A stretch of 64,000 bases of DNA from Azospirillum sp. RU38E (GCF_900188385.1 NZ_FZOI01000005.1:62001-126000), one strand, 5' to 3'; counted from the first letter of the stretch, positions 26,364 through 35,801 are shown. Numbers and translations are program-made. Notes: generated by a model not told the origin, from the sequence alone.

Positions 26364-27233
26364 TTACTGCCCACCACCCAGGGCGTGCACATAAGTCGCC
26401 AGCACCTTCACCGTGGCCGGGTCCAGACGTTCGATCCAGGCCGGCATGGAGCCCTTGCGGGCATAGGTGATGGTCTCGACCACCGTCTTGCGATCACCGC
26501 CATAGAGCCAGATGCCATCCGACAGGCGGGGGGCGCCCATCTCATGCATCCCCTCGCCCTTTTCGCCATGGCAGGCGGCGCAGTTTTCGGCGAAGACCGT
26601 AGCGCCGCGTTCCAGAACGGCCGGGTCGGCCGCCGTGCCGGAGAGCGACAGCACATAATCCGCCACATCGCCGATCTGTTCCTTGGTCAACAGACCATCG
26701 GCCCCGAAGCGCGGCATGTCGGAGATACGGCTGTTCTCGTTGGCATTGCGGATGCCATAGGTGATGGTTTGCAGGATGTCTTCCGGCTTGCCACCCCAGA
26801 TCCAGTCATCATCGGCCAGGGTGGGGAAGCCGACGGCCCCCGCACCACCGGCACCATGGCAACCGGCGCAATTATCGGCAAAGGCCACGCGGCCCGCCGC
26901 CTGGACATAGCCCATCAGGGCCGGATCCTTGCGGATTTCCTCAATCGGGGTGGCCACGATCTTGGCGCGGGTATCCGCCTGCGCCGCCTTCTGGGCTGCC
27001 AGCGTTTCCGCCAGCTCACCCCGGCGGCTCCAGCCCGACGTGCCGCTGAAATGCTGGCTCAGGGTCGGCCAGGACGGGTACAGCACCGTATAGGCGATGC
27101 CCCAGACGATGCAGAAATAGAAGGTATAGAGCCACCATTTCGGCAGCGGCGTGTTCAGTTCCTTGATGCCGTCCCACTCATGGCCGGTCGTATCCTGGCC
27201 GGTGGTGGCATCCTTTTCGATCTTGGTCGGCAT
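26364..27233 (-). CDS. ccoP: cbb3-type cytochrome c oxidase subunit III, dihaem cytochrome c
   Basis: A 289-residue membrane-anchored dihaem cytochrome c that passes electrons to the CcoNO core. An N-terminal cytoplasmic stretch has H-E-W-D-G-I-K-E-L-N-T-P-L-P-K-W-W, diagnostic of CcoP. One transmembrane helix follows (about residues 34-55), then two periplasmic cytochrome c domains with C-A-G-C-H at 122-126 and C-A-A-C-H at 218-222. The axial methionines are likely in S-D-M-P-R-F and S-M-P-A-W. It is the last gene of ccoNOQP and is followed by a strong terminator. Confidence 0.97.
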   Translation of the reverse strand: MPTKIEKDATTGQDTTGHEWDGIKELNTPLPKWWLYTFYFCIVWGIAYTVLYPSWPTLSQHFSGTSGWSRRGELAETLAAQKAAQADTRAKIVATPIEEIRKDPALMGYVQAAGRVAFADNCAGCHGAGGAGAVGFPTLADDDWIWGGKPEDILQTITYGIRNANENSRISDMPRFGADGLLTKEQIGDVADYVLSLSGTAADPAVLERGATVFAENCAACHGEKGEGMHEMGAPRLSDGIWLYGGDRKTVVETITYARKGSMPAWIERLDPATVKVLATYVHALGGGQ

Positions 27234-27245
27234 GATGGATCACCT

Positions 27246-27425
27246 TTAACGGCGGGTCGGGTGGGGGGCATGGCCCCCCAGGTCACTATCGTCCAGCGGA
27301 ATGCGGGCCTGGGCATCGAAACGGGCCTTGGAGCCCGGCCGGAAGGCCCAGAAACAGATCCCGAGGAACAGCACCAGGAACCAGACCAGCCAGAGCTGTT
27401 TCAGCAGGGGGAGGAGTTCATGCAT
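27246..27425 (-). CDS. ccoQ: cbb3-type oxidase small subunit CcoQ
   Basis: A 59-residue protein between ccoO and ccoP. It begins M-H-E-L-L-P-L-L-K-Q-L-W-L-V-W-F, has a single transmembrane helix of about 20 residues, and then the charged F-R-P-G-S-K-A-R-F-D segment typical of CcoQ (FixQ), where A-R-I-P-L-D-D leads to the C-terminus. A GGGGAGG ribosome-binding site precedes the ATG. CcoQ stabilises the assembled oxidase. The gaps to its neighbours are 12 bp on each side, so it belongs to the operon. Confidence 0.93.
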   Translation of the reverse strand: MHELLPLLKQLWLVWFLVLFLGICFWAFRPGSKARFDAQARIPLDDSDLGGHAPHPTRR

Positions 27426-27437
27426 GGCGCCCTCCCC

Positions 27438-28166
27438 TTATTGCTGCACATCTTCGGGGTTGATGCGGGTGAAATCGACCAGGGTGCCCAGCATCTGCAG
27501 GTACGCCACCAGGGCGTCCATCTCGGTCACTTCCTCCGGCTTGCCGTCGAAGTCACCCAGACGGGCCTTGGGATAGCGGGCCAGCAGACCGGCCGTGTCC
27601 GCATCCGGCAGGGCGCCGGCCTGGAGACGCACATCCTTCACCGCCTCTGCCACCATCTCGTCCGTATAGGGGACGCCGGCGATGCGCAGGGTCTTCAGGT
27701 GATCGGCATAATCCTCGAACTTCAGCGGCCGGTTCAGGAACTGATAGGTGGGCATGATCGATTCCGGCACCAGGGCGCGCGGATCGTTCAGGTGGGCCAC
27801 ATGCCAGGCGTTGGAGTACTTGCCGCCAACGCGGGCCAGGTCCGGACCGGTGCGCTTGGAGCCCCACTGGAACGGGTGGTCATACATGCTCTCAGCCGCC
27901 AGGCTGTAATGGCCATACCGCTCCACCTCGTCCTTGAAGGTGCGGATCTGCTGGCTGTGGCAGAGATAGCAGCCTTCGCGGATATAGATGTTGCGCCCCG
28001 CCAGTTCCAGCGGGCTGTAGGGGCGAACCCCGTCAACCCGCTCGATCGTGCTTTCGATGGTGAACAGCGGCACGATCTGCACCAGACCGCCGATGGACAC
28101 GGTGAGCAAGGACAGCACCGCCAGCAGCAGGACGTTCTTTTCAATGATCGCGTGGGAGAACTTCAT
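27438..28166 (-). CDS. ccoO: cbb3-type cytochrome c oxidase subunit II, monohaem cytochrome c
   Basis: A 242-residue membrane-anchored cytochrome c subunit. The N-terminal helix (about residues 11-33) is followed by [21 protein letters not shown], the CcoO signature that holds the haem c site (Cys66, Cys69, His70). It continues with [32 protein letters not shown]. The likely methionine ligand is in I-M-P-T-Y. It is co-transcribed with ccoN, which stops 14 bp upstream. Confidence 0.97.
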   Translation of the reverse strand: MKFSHAIIEKNVLLLAVLSLLTVSIGGLVQIVPLFTIESTIERVDGVRPYSPLELAGRNIYIREGCYLCHSQQIRTFKDEVERYGHYSLAAESMYDHPFQWGSKRTGPDLARVGGKYSNAWHVAHLNDPRALVPESIMPTYQFLNRPLKFEDYADHLKTLRIAGVPYTDEMVAEAVKDVRLQAGALPDADTAGLLARYPKARLGDFDGKPEEVTEMDALVAYLQMLGTLVDFTRINPEDVQQ

Positions 28167-28180
28167 GATGGGCCCCCTCC

Positions 28181-29665
28181 TTACTCGGCGGCCACGGCAG
28201 CAACGGCCGACTTCGGCTCATTGCTTTCGGCGCTGCGGATGGTGCGGAACATGTTGTAGGCCATGAACAGGGCACCGGTCAGGAACAGCAGCCCACCCGT
28301 GCCACGGATGACATAGTAGGGGTGCATGGCCGCAACCGTTTCCACGAACGAGTATTGCAGGAAGCCATACTCGTCATAGGCGCGCCACATCAGGCCCTGC
28401 ATGATGCCGCTGACCCACATGGCGGTGATGTAGAAGACGATGCCGATGGTGGCCGTCCAGAAGTGCCATTCCACTAAAGCCTTGGAATAGAGCCCCTTCT
28501 TGTTCCACAGCACCGGAACCAGATAATACATCATGCCAAAGCAGATGAAGGCGACCCAGCCCAGCGCACCGGAATGCACATGGCCGATGGTCCAGTCGGT
28601 ATAGTGCGACAGGCCGTTGACCGCCTTGACCGACATGACCGGGCCTTCAAAGGTGCTCATGCCATAGAAGCCAACGGCGGTGACGGAGAAGCGCAGGCCC
28701 GGATCGGTACGCAGCTTATCCCAGGCACCCGACAGGGTCATGATGCCGTTGATCATGCCGCCCCAGCTGGGCATCCACAGCACGACCGAGAAAACCATGC
28801 CCAGCGTCTGCGTCCAGTCCGGCAGGGCCGTATAGTGCAGATGGTGCGGGCCGGCCCAGATATAGAGGAAGATCAGCGCCCAGAAGTGCACGATGGACAG
28901 GCGATAGCTGTAAACTGGACGCTGCGCCGCCTTGGGGATGAAATAGTACATCATGCCCAGGAAGCCGGCGGTCAGGAAGAAGCCCACCGCATTATGGCCG
29001 TACCACCACTGGATCATCGCGTCCTGCACGCCGGCCCAGACGATATAGGACTTGGTGCCAGTGAAGCTGACCGGGATGGAGACATTGTTCACGATATGCA
29101 GCATGGCAATCGTGATGATGAAGGCCAGATAGAACCAGTTGGCCACATAGATATGCGGCTCACGGCGCTTGAACAGCGTGCCGGCAAAGGCGATCAGATA
29201 GGCGACCCAGACAATGGTCAGCCACAGATCGACATACCATTCCGGCTCGGCATATTCCTTGCCCTGGGTAAGGCCCAGCAGATAGCCGGTGGCGGCCATC
29301 ACGATGAACAACTGATAGCCTAAGAAGACGAACCAGCCCAGATAGGCGCCGCCGAACAGCGGTGCGCGGCAGGTGCGCTGCACGACATACAGCGACGAGC
29401 CGATCAGCGCGCTGCCGCCGAAGGCGAAAATGGCGGCCGATGTGTGCAGCGGTCGCAGACGGCCGAAGGTGGTCCATTCCAGGCCCAGATTCAGCGACGG
29501 AAAAGCCAATTGAAAGGCGATATAGACACCAGCGGCGAAAGCCGCGATGCCCCAGAACATGGCGGCGACCATGAAGGCCCGGACCACATCCTCGTGATAG
29601 GATTCTGTGACCACGGGCCTCACGCCCACCATCCCCTGCGCCCCGATGGCGCTTGCTACACCCAT
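28181..29665 (-). CDS. ccoN: cbb3-type cytochrome c oxidase subunit I (catalytic)
   Basis: The catalytic haem-copper subunit of a high-affinity terminal oxidase, with about 12 membrane helices. Haem and CuB ligands appear in [24 protein letters not shown] and [13 protein letters not shown], and the family-specific Tyr crosslink region is present. I place the start at the ATG at 29665 (494 residues). An upstream in-frame ATG at 29773 would put the FNR/FixK box inside the coding region. The maturation genes ccoGHIS are not in the window, so assembly must depend on genes elsewhere. Confidence 0.95.
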   Translation of the reverse strand: MGVASAIGAQGMVGVRPVVTESYHEDVVRAFMVAAMFWGIAAFAAGVYIAFQLAFPSLNLGLEWTTFGRLRPLHTSAAIFAFGGSALIGSSLYVVQRTCRAPLFGGAYLGWFVFLGYQLFIVMAATGYLLGLTQGKEYAEPEWYVDLWLTIVWVAYLIAFAGTLFKRREPHIYVANWFYLAFIITIAMLHIVNNVSIPVSFTGTKSYIVWAGVQDAMIQWWYGHNAVGFFLTAGFLGMMYYFIPKAAQRPVYSYRLSIVHFWALIFLYIWAGPHHLHYTALPDWTQTLGMVFSVVLWMPSWGGMINGIMTLSGAWDKLRTDPGLRFSVTAVGFYGMSTFEGPVMSVKAVNGLSHYTDWTIGHVHSGALGWVAFICFGMMYYLVPVLWNKKGLYSKALVEWHFWTATIGIVFYITAMWVSGIMQGLMWRAYDEYGFLQYSFVETVAAMHPYYVIRGTGGLLFLTGALFMAYNMFRTIRSAESNEPKSAVAAVAAE

Positions 29666-29759
29666 GACGACCCCCGGTATCGACGTAATGATTGCTCGGG
29701 CGCGGACGTTGACACCGCCCGCAATATCGCCTTCATGCGCTGATCCGGGGTAACCCGCA

Positions 29760-29773
29760 TTGACATGCATCAA
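29760..29773 (-). promoter_or_regulatory. FNR/FixK box of the ccoNOQP promoter
   Basis: TTGACATGCATCAA matches the TTGAY-N4-RTCAA consensus of FNR and FixK at all ten specified positions. Centred about 101 bp before the chosen ccoN start, it would place a class II start site (-41.5) near 29725. It predicts induction under low oxygen. The nearby CRP/FNR-family gene at 39344 has the E-x-x-S-R reading residues needed for such sites. Confidence 0.88.
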
Positions 29774-30259
29774 GGTGCCGTCTGGCGCTTTCTGGGGTGG
29801 TCATCAGCTGCTTGCTGTGCCAGATATCCAGGGGCGTGAAGGTGGTTATTATTCGTATAATCCGAATTGTCTTATCGTAAATACCCCATTTATTCACCGC
29901 CCTTGCCGGCCCATGTTGCAGCGCACAGTGCCGGGAAATGGGTTCCCAGCGCTGCTTTCAGCCTTTGACGGGGGAGAATCGCCGGATTTCGCATCAAATC
30001 GCAGGGTTTTGCTGAAAAATCGTTCCCCCTGCGACGGCCATCACAGCGCCATAACGGCAACGCGGAATAAGGTGATGGTGGCGCGGTCCACAAAGCCCCG
30101 GACCGACCACCCCCAAACAGCATGATCAGCGGCGGATTCGGCAGATGAAGGCCGGTCCGTCAACCGACCCTGCTGCCCGAACGACCGATACTTCTTTCAA
30201 TTCCGTCGCGGTGCCGTGGCGGAAACCGCCCTTGTGCGGCCTATCGCAGGAGCCAAGAC
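29774..30259. other. Gene-free stretch between cco and RND operons
   Basis: No supportable gene lies here. It holds the promoter regions of two diverging operons. A short AT-rich inverted repeat, ATTCGTATAATCCGAAT at 29851-29867 (5-bp arms), could be a regulator site for the efflux operon, although no TetR or MarR gene is adjacent. A good ribosome-binding site (AGGAG) precedes the periplasmic adaptor gene at the right edge. Confidence 0.5.
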
Positions 30260-31474
30260 ATGACGAGCAAGCGCAACAAGCTGGCCTATCTTCTGGCAGC
30301 GGGTGCCACTTTCACCGTTCTTGGTGGAGTCGCCGTCTTCCAGGGTGGACCCCATATGCCCAAAGCCCAGGCCGCCAGCGCCGCCGCCCCGGCGGCGGTG
30401 GAGGTGGATGTCGCCCCCGTGGTGTCCCGCAAGGTGGTGGACTGGCAAAGCTATTCCGGCCGGCTGGAAGCGGTGGAGCGGGTGGATATCCGCCCCCGCG
30501 TGACCGGTACCATCACCCAGGTGCATTTCAGGAATGGCGCCCTGGTGGCCCAGGGCGACGTGCTGTTCACCATCGATCCGGAGCCCTACAAAGCGGAGGT
30601 GGCGCGGGCGGAAGCCCAGCTGGCCGCCGCCCAGGCCAGGCTGCGCTATGCCGACGCGGAAATGGCCCGCGCCGCCAAGCTGGTGGCCGACAGCACCATC
30701 ACCCGCCGCAGCCTGGATGAGCGGGAAAATAACGCCCGCGAGGCCGCGGCCAGCGTCCGCGCAGCGGAAGCGGATGTTCGCACCGCACGCCTGAACCTAT
30801 CCTATACCCAGGTGACGGCCCCGATTGCCGGCCGTGTTTCCCGCGCGGAAATCACCGCCGGCAATGTGGTGGCGGCCGGGGCCGGTGGGGTGGCGCTGAC
30901 CAGCATCGTGTCGGTTTCCCCGATCTATGCCGCCTTTGACGTGGATGAGCAGACCTATCTGCGCCACCTCGCCTCGGTGAAGGATGACAGGGGCGTGCCG
31001 GTGCGGCTGGGTCTGGCCAACGAGGCCGAGTATTCCCGCGACGGCGTAATCGAACATGTCGATAACCGGCTGGATGCCGTTTCCGGCACCATCCGGGTGC
31101 GGGCTTCCTTTGATAACAAGGATGGCCTGCTGGTGCCCGGCCTGTTCGCCCGCATCCAGGTGGGCGGATCAGAGCCGGAACCGGCGGTGATGGTGGATGA
31201 ACGCGCCATCGGCACCGATCAGGACAAGAAATTCGTGCTGGTGGTGGGAACGGACAACAAGGTCGAATACCGCCCGATCAGCCTGGGCAGCCGCCAGGAG
31301 GGTCTGCGCATCGTCACCAAGGGCTTGGCACCGGGTGAGCGGATCGTCGTCAACGGCATCCAGCGCGCCCGGCCGGGGGATATGGTGCAGCCCAATATGG
31401 TGGCGATGGAAAAACCCGCCACCCAGGCGGCCGATGCCGGGCGGGGAGAAGCGGGCAAGCGGGGGGATTTGTGA
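30260..31474 (+). CDS. RND efflux periplasmic adaptor (membrane fusion protein)
   Basis: A 404-residue AcrA/MexE-like adaptor. The N-terminal hydrophobic segment acts as a signal or anchor. Then come the first lipoyl half (R-V-D-I-R-P-R-V-T-G-T-I-T-Q-V-H-F-R-N-G), a helical hairpin rich in Ala/Glu (about residues 105-170), the second lipoyl half (Y-T-Q-V-T-A-P-I-A-G-R-V-S-R-A-E-I-T-A-G), the beta-barrel domain and a membrane-proximal domain. It is typical of adaptors bridging an HAE1 pump to an outer-membrane channel. The pump gene follows 216 bp downstream, with a palindromic repeat between them. A Pro-free, lysine-ending C-terminus shows no lipidation signal. Confidence 0.94.
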   Translation: MTSKRNKLAYLLAAGATFTVLGGVAVFQGGPHMPKAQAASAAAPAAVEVDVAPVVSRKVVDWQSYSGRLEAVERVDIRPRVTGTITQVHFRNGALVAQGDVLFTIDPEPYKAEVARAEAQLAAAQARLRYADAEMARAAKLVADSTITRRSLDERENNAREAAASVRAAEADVRTARLNLSYTQVTAPIAGRVSRAEITAGNVVAAGAGGVALTSIVSVSPIYAAFDVDEQTYLRHLASVKDDRGVPVRLGLANEAEYSRDGVIEHVDNRLDAVSGTIRVRASFDNKDGLLVPGLFARIQVGGSEPEPAVMVDERAIGTDQDKKFVLVVGTDNKVEYRPISLGSRQEGLRIVTKGLAPGERIVVNGIQRARPGDMVQPNMVAMEKPATQAADAGRGEAGKRGDL

Positions 31475-31530
31475 GGGGGGGGCCGTTAAGCTCCCTCCAA
31501 CATCAAACCTTCCTCGCCTTATCCACTGAT

Positions 31531-31623
31531 TGCCTCCCCCGCGAAAGCGGGGGTCCAGGGGCCACGAGCAACACACTGCCGTCCCCTACGCCCCCCCTGG
31601 ATCCCCGCTTTCGCGGGGAAAGC
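31531..31623. repeat. Palindromic intergenic repeat, family A copy 3
   Basis: The arms at 31531-31561 and 31594-31623 are near-exact inversions, again built on GCGAAAGC hairpins flanked by GGGTCCAGGGG. The loop differs from copies 1 and 2. It is inserted between the adaptor and pump genes of the efflux operon, where a strong RNA hairpin could lower pump expression relative to the adaptor. Confidence 0.83.
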
Positions 31624-31690
31624 ACTGAAGTGCATGGGGCAACAACATTCTTACTATCTACCCCCGCCCGCCCTGCCGAGGCTAATTCCC

Positions 31691-34600
31691 ATGAATATTT
31701 CCCGATTCTTCATCGACCGCCCGATCTTCGCGGGCGTGTTGTCGGTGGTGGTTTTTCTGGCGGGGTTCATTGCCCTGTTCCGGTTACCCGTCGCCGAATA
31801 TCCCGAGGTGGTGCCGCCCTCTGTCGTGGTGCGCGCGCAGTACCCCGGTGCCAACCCCAAGGTCATCGCCGAGACTGTTGCCTCCCCGCTGGAGGAACAG
31901 ATCAACGGCGTGGAAAACATGCTCTATATGCAGTCGCAGGCGAACAGCGACGGCAATATGGCGCTGACCGTCACCTTCAAGCTGGGCACTGACCCGGATC
32001 AGGCCACCCAGCTGGTGCAGAACCGGGTGTCCCAGGCGCTGCCCCGGCTGCCGCAGGATGTGCAGCGGCTGGGCGTCACCACGGTGAAATCCTCCCCCAC
32101 GCTGACCATGGTGGTGCATCTGCACTCCCCCAATGACCGGTATGACATCACCTACCTGCGCAATTACGCGGTGCTGAATATCCGCGACCGGCTGGCCCGC
32201 ATCCAGGGCGTGGGCGAGGTGTTGTTATGGGGGGCCGGCGATTATGCCATGCGCGTCTGGCTGGACCCCAACAAGGTGGCCGAACGCGGCCTGACCGCCA
32301 GCGATGTGGTGGCCGCCATCCGTGACCAGAATGTGCAGGTGGCGGCCGGTGTCATCGGGGCCAGCCCGTCGGTGCCGGATGCGCCCCTGCAGCTTTCCGT
32401 TAATGCCCAGGGCCGGCTGAAAACGGTGGAAGAGTTTCAGGATATCGTCCTGAAGACCTCTGGCGGGGCCGTGACCTATCTGCGCGATGTGGCGCGGGTG
32501 GAACTGGCCGCCGCCCAGTATGGCCTGCGCTCCCTGCTGGATAACAAGCCGGCCATCGCCATGGCCATCAATCAGGCCCCCGGCGCCAATGCCCTGGCCA
32601 TTTCCGAGCAAGTGCGCACAGTAATGGCCGAATTGAAGCAGGACATGCCCGAGGGCGTGGATTACGCCATCGAATATGATCCCACCCGTTTCGTGCAGGC
32701 CAGCATCGATGCGGTGATCCACACGCTGCTGGAAGCCATCGCCCTGGTGGTGCTGGTGGTGATCATCTTCCTGCAGACCTGGCGCGCGTCTATCATCCCG
32801 CTGCTGGCGGTGCCGGTCTCCATCGTCGGTACCTTCTCCCTGATGCTGGCCTTTGGCTTTTCCATCAATGCCCTGTCGCTGTTCGGCATGGTGCTGGCCA
32901 TCGGCATCGTGGTGGATGACGCCATCGTGGTGGTGGAGAATGTGGAGCGTAACATCGCGGAGGGCCTGTCACCCAAACAGGCAACCTACAAGGCGATGCA
33001 GGAGGTGAGCGGCCCGATCATCGCCATCGCCCTGACCCTGGTGGCCGTGTTCGTGCCGCTGGCCGCCATGTCCGGCCTGACGGGGGAGTTCTATAAGCAG
33101 TTCGCGATGACCATCGCGATTTCCACGGTGATTTCCGCCTTCAACTCCCTGACCCTCTCCCCTGCCCTGTCGGCCCTGCTGCTGAAGGGGCATCATGACA
33201 GGCCGGATTGGCTGACGCGCGGCATGAACAAGGTACTGGGGGGCTTTTTCCGCCTGTTCAACCGGGCCTTTCAGCGCGGGTCGGAGGCCTATGGGGCCGG
33301 CGTGTCCGGCGTCATCCGCCGCAAGGGCGCGATGATGGCCGTCTATGGTGCGTTGCTGGGGCTGACTTTCCTGCTGGGCAATGCGGTGCCGGGCGGCTTC
33401 GTGCCGGCGCAGGATAAGGAATATCTGATCGGTTTTGCCCAGCTTCCTACCGGGGCCTCCCTGGACCGCACGGAAGAGGTCATCCGCGCGATGAGCGACA
33501 TTGCCCTGAAACAGCCGGGCGTGAAGTCTGCCATCGCCTTTCCCGGCCTGTCGGTCAATGGCTTCACCAATTCATCTTCCGCCGGCATCGTCTTTGCCAC
33601 CCTGGAACCCTATGAGGAACGGGCAAAACAGGGCCTGTCGGCAGCCATCATCACCCAGCAGCTTCAACAGAAATATGCCGGGCTGAAGGAAGCCTTCGTC
33701 GCCGTCTTCCCGCCGCCGCCGGTAATGGGGCTGGGCACGCTTGGCGGCTTCAAGCTGCAGGTGGAAGATCGCGGCGCGCTGGGGTACGAGGCACTGGCCA
33801 AGGCCGCCAATGATTTCGTTGCCAAGGCGCGGCAGACCCCGGAACTGGGGCCGACCTTCAGCTCTTACGAAATCAATGTGCCGCAGCTGGATGTGCAGCT
33901 GGACCGGGTGAAGGCCCGCCAGCTGGGCGTGCCGGTGACGGAAGTATTCTCTACCATGCAGGCCTATCTCGGCTCGCTCTATGTCAATGATTTCAACCTG
34001 TTCGGTCGCGTCTATCAGGTGCATGTGCAGGCCGATGCGCCGTTTCGTGCCCATGCCGATGATATCGGCCTGCTGAAGACCCGCAATGACCAGGGCCTGA
34101 TGGTGCCGCTGTCATCCCTGGTGCAGGTGGTGCAGAGCTACGGCCCGGAAATGGTGGTGCGCTATAACGGCTACACCGCCGCCGATATCAATGGCGGCCC
34201 GGCGCCCGGTTTCTCCTCCGGCCAAGCACAGGCCGCGGCTGAGCGGATCGCGGCAGAGGTGCTGCCGCGCGGGATGCGCTTTGAATGGACGGATCTGACC
34301 TATCAGCAGATCCTGGTCGGCAATGCGGCGCTGTGGGTCTTCCCCATTTCCGTGCTGCTGGTCTTCCTGGTGCTGGCCGCCCAGTATGAAAGCCTGACCC
34401 TGCCGCTGGCCATCCTGATGATCGTGCCGATGAGCCTGATGTCCGCCCTGGCCGGCGTCTGGCTGACCGGCGGGGATAATAACATCTTCACCCAGATCGG
34501 CTTCATGGTGCTGGTGGGGCTATCAGCGAAGAACGCCATCCTGATCGTGGAATTCGCCCGTGAGCTGGAGGCCCATGGTCACACCGTGGTGCAGGCGGCG

Positions 34601-34873
34601 ATTGAGGCCAGCCGGCTGCGGCTGCGCCCCATCCTGATGACCTCCATCGCCTTCATCATGGGCGTGGTGCCGCTGATCACCAGCAGCGGGGCCGGGGCGG
34701 AAATGCGCCAGGCCATGGGTGTTGCCGTGTTTGCCGGGATGCTGGGCGTCACCCTGTTCGGCCTGCTGCTGACCCCGGTCTTCTATGTGCTGCTGCGGTA
34801 CATGGCGGGGGCGCGGCGGCAGGAGGCAGCACACGGCACGCCGGAAAGCATGATGGCGGCGACCGGGGACTGA
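31691..34873 (+). CDS. RND multidrug efflux permease, HAE1 family
   Basis: A 1060-residue AcrB/MexF-type proton-driven pump of the inner membrane. It starts M-N-I-S-R-F-F-I-D-R-P-I-F-A-G-V, the classic HAE1 opening. It has 12 membrane helices with two large periplasmic loops. The proton-relay Asp pair lies in I-G-I-V-V-D-D-A-I-V-V-V-E-N-V-E-R. Motifs such as P-E-V-V-P-P-S-V-V and Q-Y-P-G-A-N-P are present in the first loop. The ATG at 31691 is chosen over an earlier in-frame ATG at 31634, which lies just after the repeat and would add 19 residues before this opening. No outer-membrane factor gene is in the window, so a TolC-like protein must be supplied elsewhere. Substrates are unknown. Confidence 0.95.
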   Translation: MNISRFFIDRPIFAGVLSVVVFLAGFIALFRLPVAEYPEVVPPSVVVRAQYPGANPKVIAETVASPLEEQINGVENMLYMQSQANSDGNMALTVTFKLGTDPDQATQLVQNRVSQALPRLPQDVQRLGVTTVKSSPTLTMVVHLHSPNDRYDITYLRNYAVLNIRDRLARIQGVGEVLLWGAGDYAMRVWLDPNKVAERGLTASDVVAAIRDQNVQVAAGVIGASPSVPDAPLQLSVNAQGRLKTVEEFQDIVLKTSGGAVTYLRDVARVELAAAQYGLRSLLDNKPAIAMAINQAPGANALAISEQVRTVMAELKQDMPEGVDYAIEYDPTRFVQASIDAVIHTLLEAIALVVLVVIIFLQTWRASIIPLLAVPVSIVGTFSLMLAFGFSINALSLFGMVLAIGIVVDDAIVVVENVERNIAEGLSPKQATYKAMQEVSGPIIAIALTLVAVFVPLAAMSGLTGEFYKQFAMTIAISTVISAFNSLTLSPALSALLLKGHHDRPDWLTRGMNKVLGGFFRLFNRAFQRGSEAYGAGVSGVIRRKGAMMAVYGALLGLTFLLGNAVPGGFVPAQDKEYLIGFAQLPTGASLDRTEEVIRAMSDIALKQPGVKSAIAFPGLSVNGFTNSSSAGIVFATLEPYEERAKQGLSAAIITQQLQQKYAGLKEAFVAVFPPPPVMGLGTLGGFKLQVEDRGALGYEALAKAANDFVAKARQTPELGPTFSSYEINVPQLDVQLDRVKARQLGVPVTEVFSTMQAYLGSLYVNDFNLFGRVYQVHVQADAPFRAHADDIGLLKTRNDQGLMVPLSSLVQVVQSYGPEMVVRYNGYTAADINGGPAPGFSSGQAQAAAERIAAEVLPRGMRFEWTDLTYQQILVGNAALWVFPISVLLVFLVLAAQYESLTLPLAILMIVPMSLMSALAGVWLTGGDNNIFTQIGFMVLVGLSAKNAILIVEFARELEAHGHTVVQAAIEASRLRLRPILMTSIAFIMGVVPLITSSGAGAEMRQAMGVAVFAGMLGVTLFGLLLTPVFYVLLRYMAGARRQEAAHGTPESMMAATGD

Positions 34874-34897
34874 TTTCCGGCCACCGCCACCACTGGA

Positions 34898-34934
34898 CCG
34901 CCGCAGGCTTCCGGGGCTGCGGCGGTTTTCTTTT
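34898..34934 (+). terminator. Terminator of the RND efflux operon
   Basis: A perfect 9-bp stem (CCGCCGCAG at 34898-34906 with CTGCGGCGG at 34917-34925) is followed by TTTTCTTTT. It lies 25 bp after the pump stop codon and abuts the converging DUF4198 gene. Confidence 0.9.
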
Positions 34935-35742
34935 AACCCTGAACCTCAAATGTCAGGGTGACGCTGTAGCTTTTCACCGCCACCGGCCCGTCGGGGGCTT
35001 CCACGCGGTAGCGGGCCAGCAGCAGATGGGGCCCATGTTCCTTCAGGGCGAAGCTGGCCTTGCCGTCCTTGTCGGTCACGGCCTTGGCGACCCCTTCATG
35101 CTTGTCTTCGCCCTTTTCATCATGCTCATGCGCAGCCTCGCCGCCCTGCAGGGTGATATCCACCCCGGCCAGCGGCTTGCCCTGGAACAGAAGCTGCACC
35201 GGGAAGCTGCCGCCCTCATCCAGTTTGGATGGATGGGCGAGCGGCAGGATTTCCAGGCCGCTGCCATTGGGCTTCAGGGCGGCATCGCTGGCGGGCCCCT
35301 TGCTGACATACACATCCGCACGGGTGAAGCTCTGCGCGTCGGCCACGCGGGCACCGGCGGGCGTGTCCTTCGGGTCGCGCAACGCCTCCCACTTGCCATT
35401 GACCAGCGCCATCTTCCGCGTGGCCCCGGGCCGTTCACCGGTGGAGAAGCGATAGGTGCCGTTTTCCGGCAAGGCCGCCTCAAACACCGCCAAATCCTTC
35501 AGATAAACGATATTCTCGATCTTCTGCTTCACGCCCGCCGGATTGATGACGTGATAATCATCCGCCTTCATGGCGATATCCGGGGTGAACAGCTCCTCGG
35601 TGAAGGAACCTTCGATCGTCACATGGTCACGCTGCGGCGTGGTGAAGACATTGGGCTTCAGATATTGCGTATGCGCCACCGCTGGCAGGGCGGCCAACAG
35701 GGCCAGGGCCGCCACGGCGGTTCTGATCGTTCCACGCTTCAT
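34933..35742 (-). CDS. DUF4198 periplasmic protein, second copy, His-rich
   Basis: A 269-residue exported paralogue of the protein at 19939. The signal peptide ends A-L-P-A-V-A, exposing H-T-Q-Y-L-K-P as the mature N-terminus, again histidine first. Shared family features are the A-L-K-P-N-G-S-G-L-E-I-L-P-L-A-H-P segment and a C-terminal Ig-like part with D-K-D-G-K-A-S-F-A-L. It has an extra acidic, His-rich loop (pattern H-E-H-D-x-K-G-E-D-K-H-E) near residue 200 that could bind metal. The ATG at 35742 is used. Upstream in-frame codons run through the Fur-like site and are unlikely to be coding. It probably acts in metal acquisition, by inference from the Fur-like box. Confidence 0.87.
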   Translation of the reverse strand: MKRGTIRTAVAALALLAALPAVAHTQYLKPNVFTTPQRDHVTIEGSFTEELFTPDIAMKADDYHVINPAGVKQKIENIVYLKDLAVFEAALPENGTYRFSTGERPGATRKMALVNGKWEALRDPKDTPAGARVADAQSFTRADVYVSKGPASDAALKPNGSGLEILPLAHPSKLDEGGSFPVQLLFQGKPLAGVDITLQGGEAAHEHDEKGEDKHEGVAKAVTDKDGKASFALKEHGPHLLLARYRVEAPDGPVAVKSYSVTLTFEVQG

Positions 35743-35786
35743 GGTGATGTTTCCAACGGTGCCGATTTCGTTGGAAACATAGATAA

Positions 35787-35801
35787 TGCGAATTGGTCGC
35801 A
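35787..35801 (-). promoter_or_regulatory. Fur-like box upstream of the second DUF4198 gene
   Basis: TGCGAATTGGTCGCA differs at only two central positions from the site at 22026. It is embedded in a wider AT-rich palindromic context (ATAATGCGAAT ... AATTGCAAATCA) and lies 45 bp before the gene. The two matching sites suggest one iron-responsive regulon joining both DUF4198 genes. Confidence 0.62.

Noticed and set aside
26265-28259. Long plus-strand frame opposite ccoPQO
   Set aside because: It overlaps well-conserved cytochrome genes and has the composition of a mirror frame, with no recognisable domain.
29665-29773. Upstream ATG at 29773 as the ccoN start
   Set aside because: It would place the perfect FNR box inside the coding sequence and add residues not seen at CcoN N-termini.
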